Part shown: in pieces, positions 22,621-33,100 of the stretch | Layout of the letters: every line of letters begins with the position of its first letter | Numbering within the stretch: position 1 is the stretch's first letter | DNA from: Cinnamomum chago | Taxonomy: Eukaryota > Streptophyta > Magnoliopsida > Laurales > Lauraceae | Direction: 5' to 3' | DNA length: 64,000 nt | NCBI GenBank assembly: GCA_038049695.1 | Contig: CP142455.1 | Location: 27,193,501-27,257,500, forward strand | The notes under the pieces: model-generated | The model's database searches: none | The model's input: the letters and a program-made list of their open reading frames with translations, nothing else | Told to the model about the DNA's origin: nothing | Made by a program: the position numbers and the translations under genes

Positions 22621-24034
22621 GAAGTGGCTGTTAAGAAATTTTTGGATCAAGATATTTCTGGTGATGCACTAGCTGAGTTTAAAAGTGAGGTATTTGACCT
22701 TGCCATTCTCAGCTGTAGTGCTTTGCTTTGGCCTTCTTTGCTATGGCTTTGTGTTTCCAGTTGCTGGCTTGGAGGCTATTCCAGTGGCGCTTCGGTAGTC
22801 TCATGCATGTCTTCTTTCTAGAGTTTCTCCTGATTTCTGCTATTATTGGTGGTTGGTTTTGGCAGCTGGGATAAGCTCCCTTCCTATCCAGACAGTCTAG
22901 CAGTTATCTCCTTGGGTGATGCCTTGCTTGGCTTTCTTGGGCGTTTTGTTTGTTCAGTGCTGAGCTGTGGCAGTGCATTAGTGGAGTTCTGTGTTGCAGT
23001 GGTGTCTCCTCTGTTCAGAGAGTGCAGTGGTTAGATTGCTTTTGCTGCTATCAGTCTTGTGATTTGCCTACAAGCTTGTCTTCCTCAGGTGATATCTCTT
23101 CTCTGCAGTAGCTGGTTTCATTGTTTTGGTTTTTCCTTGTGGAGCAAAGCTTCTTTTCTCAGTTGTTTGCTCTCTTCCTGTTTTGGTCCCAGCTGGCTGT
23201 TAGCCCCTCCTTTTTTTTTTTTAGAGGTGGCCTTTTGTTTTGTTTCCCTCATTTGGCTGTATTTTTTCTTCTCCTTCCCTTTGGGGCTTTGCCCTTCTTT
23301 TCTTTCTTCAATACAAATTTACCAAGTAGCAAAAAAAACGAAATGCATGTTTATCAAGGAAAATCACTCTAATGTAATTATAAAACGGGCATACATGTCA
23401 CATTATTGGATTGCTCTCTGAAGATACATAAACTAATGCTGCAGACAATGCGGCACTGGATGGATGAGTGCTCAATATCACATGGAAAAAAAGGAGGATA
23501 AGTACCATTTTTCCATATATATAGAGATGGAAGGTCTGAAACTTATCTATAATTATTTTATTCATGTTCTTTTAGTTGGATACACTGTTGAAATTTCATG
23601 TTGTGTCAGATAGTAACCTTTTGGTTGCGTAAGCGTGTTCATGTTTTGGTGTCCCTGTGTTCATACAAGGTGTTGCTTGTGGCTTCTGGTTATTTGGATC
23701 AAGACTGGCTTTATTGGTGTAACTATAAAGTTGAAATGTTGTTTTTATCTTGCAGAGGTAGTTTGTATAGGTTAATTCATCGGCCTAAGAACCAATTAGA
23801 TGCAAGGAGGCGTTTAAGGATGTCACTAGATGTTGTATGATTCTAGTTGCTTTCCTTTTATCTTTTGTTGGTTTTTTTGGTCTACCAGGTTGAAATTGCT
23901 AGCAGGACTAATTTTCCCCTTTTAAACCTGTCCAGGCTCGTGGAATGAACTATTTGCACAATTGTACTCCTGTATTAGTCCACCGTGATTTGAAATCTCC
24001 AAATCTACTTGTTGATAAGAACTGGGTTGTGAAG
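22621..24034 (+). pseudogene. Captured Raf-like MAPKKK kinase-domain exons (CTR1/EDR1 type)
   Basis: Three exons are readable. 22621-22689 is EVAVKKFLDQDISGDALAEF plus KSE, containing the VAVKK motif with the ATP-binding lysine. 23756-23834 is [20 protein letters not shown] followed by RMSLDV. 23936-24034 is [20 protein letters not shown] followed by [13 protein letters not shown], the catalytic loop. All have GT/AG borders. The glycine loop, the exon that normally joins the first two pieces, and the DFG region are missing. The first intron is swollen to more than 1 kb and appears to contain a LINE-like insertion. It lies in the same sense as the transposase genes. It cannot encode an active kinase. 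Confidence 0.9.
23090..23340 (+). mobile_element. Possible 3' tail of an L1-type LINE inside the MAPKKK intron
   Basis: The T-rich end with ggggctttgcccttcttttc and then a 'ttcaatacaa' phrase, followed by an A-run, resembles the 3' end of plant L1 LINEs. No reverse transcriptase is readable and the target duplication was not established. Confidence 0.4.
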
Positions 24035-24919
24035 GTAGGATTCTTTTTAATGCTGTTGGGATCTATGTTTACTGTTCTGGGTTGTGAAACCGTTGCTCCA
24101 CATGCAGTTGTGTTTTGGGTTAGCATGCAATATTGCTTGTATTTGTCTGTGTGCTTTGGGTTGGGTGGGAGGCAGCCCTCAAAGTTGTATCCAATTGAAA
24201 TCTCCAAGCTGCACCAAATACCCAACATAATTGTAACCATTTTCTTTGTTTCATCTTTTTCCTCTTGCTTGATTGTTGTTGTATTGGTTTAAGTTTGTGA
24301 TTTGTTTTGTCATGGAGCTGATTCATAGCTTACCCATGTACAGCATAGCATTTCAACCGAGTCTCAGGAAACACCAGGTATTGTAAAATAGACTAGTAAA
24401 TGATCCCACTATCTTATCCTCTTCTTTCTTTGTTTGTTCTAGAGTTTTCACCAGCACAAATTTTTTTGCAATGTACTGACATTCTCTGTGATAATTCAGC
24501 AACTTCAACAGATTCCAGGATTCATGATGAATCAGATCCCAAGGGCAGCCTTGAGCAACAATGAGCTATGTCTCTTTTGGTTTGAACTGATCATAGGTAC
24601 GCCCTTTTTACATATTAGAATGGGATAATATGAAACTCGTGATTCATGGTATACACATCTAATTGCATAACATTAACTAATTGGATTGTCTTTTTCTTGG
24701 CTAAAAGTAATTGGATGATTGAATTGCTCAACAGTCAATACTTTTTTTCTTATCTTATATTTATATTTTATAGTTGTATAGTGTTATACTAATTAAAGAA
24801 CAAAAAAAAAGTGGTGCAAAAAGATATTAAAATTGAATGATGGCAAACTAATCTGAATGTTCGTTTGAAATAGGCGAAGCCATCAGTTGAATTTCCATTG
24901 TTTTTTTTTTTAAAACAAC
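24035..24919. other. Cargo zone end, no gene recognised
   Basis: AT-rich sequence continues the last captured MAPKKK intron. A short exon-like piece near 24500-24565 (cagcaacttcaacagattcc onward) was not identified. Confidence 0.35.
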
Positions 24920-25409
24920 AAATACTTAGTAGCGGATATAAACCATTACAAATATAATACTTAGTAACGGGCTCCAACCGTTACAAATAGAATACTTCGT
25001 AACGGATATCAACCGTTACAAATAAAATACTTAGTAACGGACTCCAACCGTTACAAATAGAATACTTCGTAACAGATATCAACCGTTACAAATAGAATAC
25101 TTAGTAACGGACTCCAACCGTTACAAATAGAATACTTCGTAACCGATACCAACAGTTTTATCCGTTGGGAACAAACTATGAACAAAATTAATAACCGTTA
25201 CTAATAAATTGTAACGATTATAGATGTGTTGCTGAAATTAATTTCAGTCACAGTTAATAACCGTTAGTAATATTTCTAACGGTTATTAAGTGTTACTAAC
25301 TTCCGTTACTTTTCATTTGTGACGCAGTTGTGTCAACGTAAAATAACCGTTACTAATATTTTTTGTAACGGCTGTAGATCCGTTACTAATTGTCTATTAT
25401 GGTGTAGTG
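24920..25409. repeat. Right subterminal repeat array and terminus of the inner CACTA
   Basis: Alternating units of the form aatacttagtaacggactcc and aatacttcgtaacggatatc, each paired with aaccgttacaaata, form a tandem array of about 36-bp units from 24928 to 25150. More scattered TAACGG motifs follow, and the region ends in the terminal ATGGTGTAGTG at 25399-25409. Confidence 0.9.
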
Positions 25410-26766
25410 ATAAAAATGGATAAAATTTCATCTTAAATTATTAGATATCAGGTGCTTCATTTTCTTAGTTGCAGTTTCCATGTTGAATCTCTTCACAAAT
25501 GTCACATACCCAAAAGGCATATATAGTGAAGAAATGTTTAAAATGAGAAATAAGTAGCCGCATCATCAAGTCAATTTGATTTCTTCCATGCCCCCATATA
25601 CATCAAGGGCCATGATTTGAATGATATGGATTGATGTACATGTGGTGACTTTGTGTATAGGCTACAATCAACATGAATAGATAAGATTTCAACTTGATAT
25701 CTCAAATTTCAGTTTTAACATCTATCTTGTTTTATATATTTCAACATATATCTTGTTTTATTTATTACAGATCGAAATGGGAGATGAAGAGAAAATTAGA
25801 ACAAGCAACATTTTTTGGACCCATTTGGATGGCGCAGATCAATTTGAGGATGCTATATTTTATCGTGGAAATTGTTCGTTGTCTCCATGTGATACATGTC
25901 GAAGACTGCTTTTCAGTTATTGTTTCTATGTTTTTTTTTAGACTAGCTATTATATAGATTTATGTTTAACAGAATTTTATCAATATATTCAGCAATAATT
26001 TGTGATAAAGACAACTGTTTCATTGCATTCAAATTCAATGAATTAATTTAGTTTATGTTTTTACATCGGTGGAGTGTTATTTTCATACCTGAATTGCAAC
26101 TTAGAGATATATGATTGTGATGACCTAAGGATGACTTTGCATTAAAGATTTGTGAATGGATGATGAGATTATATTTGTATTGATTGAGAATAAAATTAGG
26201 AAAAATATATCTATTTTAAAGATATTAAAAAATATTTTTTCTGAGAAATTATTAGTTGCGGCGCTTTTATTGCGTTGCAAATAATCAAATGTAACAAGAT
26301 AAATATTATTTACCACACCACATAAGCGTCACAAAAAAAAATTATTTGCAACTTTATATGAGCGTCGCCTTTAATGATTTATTAATGACCTTTTAGAATC
26401 GTTGCAAATATAAATTATTGGTGACGCAATTTTACCGTTGCAAATAAATCATTATTTGCGACGTTTATAATACATAACAAATATAAATTATTGGTGTAGC
26501 AATTTTACCGTTGCAAATAAATCATTATTTGCGACGTTTATAATACGTCGCAATTGATACGTAATTAGCAACGCTTTAAAACCATCGCAAATACTCTCTC
26601 CAATTGCCACGTTGCAGTCTTTAGCGTAGCTAATCTTTCTGCGACCTCATTATTTGCGACCCCTTTGCGACGCTTAGTTTTTTGTGTCGCAATTACTTAT
26701 TGCGACACTTTTTATATTACTTGTGACGCTTTTTTGGCATCGCAAAAAAACAAAATTGTTGTAGTG
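25410..26766 (+). mobile_element. 3' part of the outer CACTA element
   Basis: The sequence resumes here after the inner insertion. From about 26236 it is filled with TTGCGACG/CGTCGCAA subterminal motifs in both orientations and ends in CAAAATTGTTGTAGTG, the complement of a CACTACAACAATTTTG terminus. The motif type differs from both other CACTA families in the window. A short exon-like frame at 25771-25939 (MGDEEKIRTSNIFWTHLDGA onward), with a TTACAG acceptor, was not identified. Confidence 0.75.
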
Positions 26767-29084
26767 GTGCTGTGATTTATGAACAGTAGAAACCACAACA
26801 TAGAAAAAATAACTGTACCCAATCTGGATCTGGACAATGATTTTGAAATTTGAAGGTTTATGGTGTAATGATTTGAGGATTTCATGGTTATAACTGAAGT
26901 CCCATTCCCACAGACGTAATTGCCAATCACAGCGCCATGGCAATCTTACTTTTGTCCAAACACATAAGCCCAAATCCATGGAAAAAATAATAGGGAAGAG
27001 CAAGAGAGGAAGAATTAACTAACCTGGCTGGAGCCAAGGCAAGGGATGGCAGGAGCTTGAGATAATAGGCAACAATCAACGTTTCGAGCTCAGCAACTGT
27101 TATTGTAGTGGAGACAATGGGAGAGATCGAGACAGACATCTTCATTGAGATAGAGGGAAACATCTTCATTTAACTAATCTAAAAATGACCGTCAGATTCG
27201 CAGAGAGGGAGAGAGGAAAGGATCTAAAAGGGCAAAGGGAGACAACAAAAAAGGGCAGGGAGAGAGAAAACTAATCTGATCTTAGGAAGACGAGAATGAT
27301 GCCTGAGCTTCCTTCTGTGCGACCGATGTTGATGAGAGATGAAGAGAGCTTTCAGGGAAAAGAAATGAGAGAGACGGTAGATAGGGGAAAGCCCTTCCTT
27401 GTGGTCTGTTTCATTTTGGGGGAAAAGATGGAAGGGGAATAGATGAGAGAGGGGTCTTTTTTTCGTTTGGGGAGGGGAAATGGGTGGTTTGGGCGGGCTT
27501 CCAACGTTTTTCGTTTCTTAAAAAGGTTGTCAAGGCACCATTGGATCAGCAACATGATCCAACGGACTACATCCAACTTCGTACTATGTTTTTGCGAAAC
27601 GGTTCTTATCCGAATAAAACCTGTGATTCAATGAGAACTATTCTCATGGAATCACCTTGAGAACTTTTTTGTCGGGCCCATTGGGGGCCCCATTTTGGAA
27701 TGAGATCCGTGGGCATTGAAAGATCTATATGGGACCACACCGAATATTAAGTTTGGCATCAATCTCATGCTTCTAATCCTTTCATTCATGGCCGCCAAGC
27801 CAATGTGTATATAGTCGATCCAACGGTTCAGTTCATTCGCATTGGTGCCAAATCTTGGGGCGTGTGACTATCAAGGGGTCCATGTCCATTGCAAGGTTTG
27901 GATTGGATAATAGGTGGGCCCTACCCATAGACCGTGAGAACAATTCTCACCTGATTATTTCCTATATTTATATATGGAGATTTTATTCTCTGATTTGCTC
28001 TCCTTCAAATCAGTGTCATTGTCGCAGTAGGACCCAGAGAAATTCAAGGGGAGATTTCTGGGTGTGCTTTGCTCTCCTTCAAATTGGTGTCATTGTCGGA
28101 GTGGGACCCAGAAAATTTCAAGGGGAGTCACATGCTCATCAATGCAATTTGTGTCAGTCTTGAGGGGCCAGGGCCAACTCAATTCATGAAAGATAGGGAT
28201 TGAAAGATTTTCATGTGACCTGCATTTGTGTAAAATTACAAATCCATCAGATCATATCCCAACCGTTTGATCTGTGGACCCTGAGTTTAATGGTTTTAGA
28301 ATAAACTTTTTTTAATTTTAATTGAACAGTTTAGTCTCATATTGGTCGGTGTAAAAAGCGTGACAATTAGGGCCCATCTGGTAAAATTATCTTCAGCAGG
28401 AGTGGTTGTGTGTCTCATACTCATTTAGATAGATGATAGAAGGACTATGCTTATTTAAAGCATCGTCGGCCATGCTACATGGCCCGATTCGGGCTCCCAT
28501 TCAGGCCACTTAGACTTTTTCTTCGTGAAAACCTGTACTCTTATCTGTCTGTGGCAATTCTGCCCAAAGCAAAAGCTCAGGTAACCATTACACACTCCAC
28601 CTTGTTCCAATCTATAAAACAGTTTTTTTCGAGCCATTTTCCCGGTGGTTACATGACACTTTCCGTGACTTTCGAAGGTTTCCATGAAACTGCTTTTCAA
28701 AAGCATAGCGTAGTTTTCGTGCAAAGAAAGAAAAGAAAAGGAGAGAACGCGTGGAGACCCAGGTCTTCAAAATTACAGATAGAAAAAAACATGCACAATG
28801 GGATCCACACGGCACACTAATTTTCTGTTTTTTTTTGTTTTAATTTTCTTGTCGGCGGAAGCGAATTTGGATTCCTGATCGCCCGGTGATGGCTCTTTTG
28901 GGCACTTTCGTGCAAAATGTGCTTTTTTTTTTCACAGCATTGCAGAAAGGTTTTTTTTTTTTTTTTTTATTTAAAAAAAGGCGTTGCGTAGAAGCTTCGC
29001 TAAAAGTAAAATGAAAATTCTAAAAGACGAGGTAAAACTGAAAAAGAATTGGATTGAATAGGTGTCTCGTCAACACAATAAAAT
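26767..29084. other. Intergenic region with small repeats and one unidentified exon-like frame
   Basis: On the minus strand, 27169 to 27023 starts with an ATG and reads MKMSVSISPIVSTTITVAEL and then ETLIVAYYLKLLPSLALAPA before a good donor (CCAG before GTTAGT). It may be a first exon, but no following exon or family was recognised. Two 74-bp direct repeats start at 27994 and 28068. The rest, including poly-T tracts near 28921 and 28950, shows no gene. Confidence 0.4.
27994..28133 (+). repeat. 74-bp direct repeat, two copies
   Basis: tttgctctccttcaaat begins both units at 27994 and 28068, and both end in 'aaattcaaggggag' or a close variant. The copies differ at several positions. Confidence 0.8.
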
Positions 29085-29460
29085 TGTTAGGTTCAATTGG
29101 TCGCGGGGGGCGGGGGCGGGGGGGGGGGGGGTGTTGAATCAGTGATTGTCTTTTATCTACGAATTTATCTCAATTTTAATTCTGCAAATTAGATTAGTAC
29201 TTTCTTAAGCAATCAACCAGACAATCACACAATCACAAGAGAACATAAGGGATTTTTACGTGGTTCACCCGCAGGCTACGTCCACGGTGTGCAAAGTGCA
29301 CACTTCCACTATTTAGCATCACCCATTGCTAGGAGCACCAACCCCTTTATAAATTTTCGCCCGCAACAACGAACAGGAGCACCAACCCCTACACTCAAGC
29401 CCCAACTTCAGTGATTACAAGATCTCAAATAATCTAACACACACAGATGTCTTACAATAA
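29085..29460 (-). mobile_element. Copia-type LTR fragment (minus orientation)
   Basis: The top strand begins tgttaggttcaattggtcgc and then has a G-rich tract (29104-29131), like the end of the LTR at 4896-6684. It continues with 'tttttacgtggttcacccgc' and 'aggctacgtccacgg', common in plant Copia LTRs. Read on the minus strand this is the 3' part of an LTR. No coding part accompanies it. Confidence 0.6.
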
Positions 29461-29599
29461 TATCTCAATGGCATATGAAGCAGTATCTCATCTGCTGATT
29501 AGGGGCAGTGAGTGGCTTGGAACAGAGCTGCTGAATGCCTATGATGTAAATGAAAAAGTTCAGTCTATCAAAGAGAAACTCGAATGGATGCATGCCTAA

Positions 29600-29994
29600 G
29601 GCTCCGTTTGGGAAGGGGAGAGGGGAGGGGAGAGAAAATTAATTTTACATCCTCTTGTTTGGAAAGTTAAAAAGTAGGGGGAAGAAAAGTGAAAAAGTAG
29701 GGTTTTGTTTGTTTGTGGGATAAAAAGAAAATTACCGTTTTGTCCTTACTTTTGTAAAAAGTTCAAAATTATCTTTTACATATAAAGGGTAATTTGGTCA
29801 TTTCTTCCATTTTCCCCTCCTTTCCCTCGTTTTCCCCCCTATTTTGGGGGGGAAATTTTTGCCCCCATTCCCCCCCCCCCCCCCCTTTCCCCTTTCCCCT
29901 TTCCCCTTTCCCAAACACCCTCCAAAGTACTTTCCCCCCCACTTTCCTCTCTTTTTTTTCCTCCCCCCATTTTCCACCCTTTCCAAACGGACCG
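29600..29994. mobile_element. Tourist-like MITE (395 bp)
   Basis: The inverted ends GGCTCCGTTTGGGAAGGG and CGGTCCGTTTGGAAAGGG match at 15 of 18 positions and are flanked by TAA on both sides (29597-29599 and 29995-29997). A TAA duplication and this size fit a PIF/Harbinger-derived Tourist MITE. The interior is AT-rich on the left and a long CT-rich, C-run tract on the right. It ends 22 bp before the putative TATA box of the ankyrin gene. Confidence 0.75.
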
Positions 29995-30016
29995 TAAATC
30001 ACATTGGCACATCTTC

Positions 30017-30024
30017 TATTTAAA
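30017..30024 (+). promoter_or_regulatory. Putative TATA box of the ankyrin/PGG gene
   Basis: TATTTAAA lies 122 bp upstream of the start codon at 30146, a plausible distance for a plant TATA box plus a short leader. The MITE at 29600-29994 lies directly upstream. Confidence 0.4.
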
Positions 30025-30145
30025 CATTGTTATGCTACTCGTTTCTGGTGCACCTCTCTGTCCTTACCATCTCTCCGTCAATAGAAAACTGTGTCCATCT
30101 TGCCTGCGACGAGATCGGCACTAGCTTTGCCTCGGAGAGAGAGAG

Positions 30146-33100
30146 ATGACGGATTTAGAGAGAGAGCGGAGGATGCATTTTATGAATGGCCTTGTCCACA
30201 GAGCTGCAAGAAATGACAAGAAGGATAAGGGAAAAGCTCTAAAGTGGCTCGACCAACCGGACCGACCCGATCTGAGGCTCACTCTAACCCCTCAGCAGAA
30301 CACGGCCCTGCACATAGCAGTGAGTTTTAACCAAGAAGACTTGGCGAGAAAGATAATTGAGCTGTGCCCGCCTCTTCTGTATGAGCCTAACTCCAAAGGG
30401 GACATCCCACTTCACATTGCAGCAAAGGCCGGCCATCTCCACCTGGCAAGACTTCTCACAAGTGAAGCGGGGGCTCCAGGAGACTTCGAGGAAGGGACTT
30501 CACAGCGCGTGCCTGGCCAGATGTTGAGGATGACGAACTTGGAAGGCAATACCCCCCTGCATGAGGCGCTTAAGATGGGACATGGAAAAATGGCGTTGTG
30601 TCTGTTAGATCTGGATGAAGAGGAAGAACTGGGGGGTATTGTGAACGATGCAAGAGAGAGTCCACTATATTTGGCTGTTGGAGCTAACTCGAAACGTGTT
30701 GTGTTGAAGCTGCTTGAGAGACGAGGTTGTACCATTCAAGGGCCGGACGGCCAAACTCCCTTGCATATTGCAGCCATCAATGGTCGCTTAGGTACTTCTT
30801 CTCTTCTCTTTTCCTCTCTCCCTCCCACGATGTTATATCTAATATATAAATTAATTAATTAATTAAATATTAAAAAAAGAAAACACAGAAAACGAACAAA
30901 CAAACAGAGATAAACGCCAAATGGTCCCTCATGCTAGTGATCACTTCGTTTCATCCCTTACTTTAAAACTCAAAACAGATGTTGAGTTGGTTCCACCGCC
31001 AGCGAGTATTAAAAAGTACATTGAATAATAAAATAAATTAAAAGAGAAAACGGTTTCTGTTCGTCCACACTCCACACCCTCTTTAATCTCCAACCCGAAC
31101 CCATCTCCAAAACCCTTCAAATCAGAAGACCCATTTCTATAATTTCTCTGATTTCTCTTCATCCACCCTATCTTTAATCTACAATACAAGAACCCATCTC
31201 AAAGACCACCAAAACAAAAATACCCGTTGCGCCAATTCTTCCCTGATTTCAATCCACAATGCCTTCGATTCCAGAAGAACCCCTCCTCGCCCCAAATCCC
31301 GACCGCTTCTGCATGTTCCCAATCCGGTGCCCCTAGATTTGGGAAATGTACAAGAAGGCCGAAGCCTCCTTCACGGCCGAAGAAGTCGACCTCTCACAGG
31401 ACCCGCAGCACTGGGCTACCCTCGCCTTCTTTGTCGCCTCTGATGGCATTATCCTTGAGAACCTTGCAGCCCGGTTCATGAAAGAAGTCCAGGTAGCAGA
31501 GGCTCGGGCCTTCTACAGCTTCCAAATCACCATAGAAAACATCCATTCCGAAATGTGCAGCCTCCTCCTTGGATCCTACATCAAAGACCCTGCAGAAAAA
31601 GACCGACTTTTTCACGCAGTTGAAACCATCCCCTGCGTCGCAAGAATAGCAGAGTGGGCCCTCAAATGGATAGATGGGACCGAAACATTTGCAGAGCGAT
31701 TGATCGCTTTAGCTTGCGTTGCTCAGAAATCTCAGGAGAAATGACTCTGTACCTGTAAAAATATATGTTAGCAATATGAGCACCCTTCAAGTTCCACCTA
31801 TAAGGGGGAGTGTTTAGGAGTGGGTTTGTACCATGACATGTACTGTTTTCTATGTTTTCTAGTTGCATGCCTCAAATCAGTTAGAATTCCATTTTTATTA
31901 CTGTTTATATCGTATTTTTCATTTTATTTAATCAAAAGTAGACCTAAAAGTAATATATATATATATATACTAGACCATAATTTAATTTATAAATTTAAAT
32001 TAATATCTAGATTAAGTTAGAATTAATATAGATGCATCGAAGGGATGAATGATCTCACATGATCTCCATACCGTCTTCTATTTTTTAACACACATAATCA
32101 CGATGATGTGAGAACTGATTTTATATCTATTATGCCAAGTCATGTTTGCCTATTCATTTTGGATGATTACAGTTTTTTTTTTCTTTTTTTTTTTTTTTTG
32201 GAAGATAGAAATAAATTTTGAAAGAGAGAAGATTACCGATTTCAAACAGATTCATGATTCGTGAACGCTCCAGTAGACATAGGTTTCAATGACATCAAGA
32301 CCGCCATCCTTGGATTTCTAGACAAGATCCGAAGACATATGAAACACCATTGGATGCGTATGGATTAAATGAGAGGAGCAGTGGATGTGTTTTAATCATG
32401 GAAAAGGGGCACTTAATTTTAGAGATGTGTCCTGAGATGTGAATGAATGTGTTTTAAGGATTGATGGGAAGGAACATATTTTTTTAGACATTGTCCTAAT
32501 AAATGTGTTAGTTCTACCAAAAAAATCGTTTTATTCTACCAAAAAAAAAAAAAAAAAGAGGTGTTAGTGTTTGTTATGGTTTGCTGACGTGGCCTATGGA
32601 TATTTGAGAATCAAGCCAAAATCAAGCCTCCTTCTTGCAACTGTTATCCAACTTTAAAGAGAAAGAATTATATATATATATATATATGAAGGTTTGTAAT
32701 TTGTAATATTTTAAGACTCCGATTAGATTTTAAATTTTTTTTCATGAATGACAAAAAAAGGATCTGGAAAAAACCTAATTATTACTAATTGGCCAGAGAT
32801 ATCAAGCTCTCAATGTTTCAATGGGGAAATATGCTCATTGTTACCCTAGTGTTTGGAGGTTTTTCACCAAACCACAACCTAGAGGTGAAAAAATGTTAAA
32901 GGAGTTCGTGTAGCTCATCTCCCACATGTGGCGCACGTGCATGGTTAATCACTCAGATAATGTTAAAGATCTTTTCGTTAAGAATTGTATGGCCAACCTA
33001 TACGGGGGCACATCGAACTAAGTTGTTAGTAAACACCAATGATCATTTAAAGCATAACCATTAACAGAGTTTGGATTGGGATAAACTATCTGAAAGAGAC

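Larger units (their letters stand above)
9006..25409 (+). mobile_element. 16.4-kb CACTA (En/Spm) element carrying host gene fragments
   Basis: The left end is CACTACACCAT and the right end is its complement ATGGTGTAGTG. Three bases, ATA, flank both sides (9003-9005 and 25410-25412), the 3-bp target duplication expected of CACTA elements. TAACGG/CCGTTA motifs repeat inside both ends. It encodes TNP2 (12645-16199) and a second ORF (16576-18574), both in plus sense. Between and after them lie fragments of four unrelated host genes. It is inserted just past the stop codon of the outer element's pseudogene. Confidence 0.92.

Noticed and set aside
29104..29131. G-rich run as a regulatory G-quadruplex
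   Set aside because: It lies at the end of an LTR fragment where such runs are a family feature and often vary through polymerase slippage. There is no evidence of a separate function.
29769..30002. Gly/Lys-rich and Pro/Phe-rich frames in the MITE
   Set aside because: They derive from its C-run and CT-rich arm on either strand, with no protein-like content.
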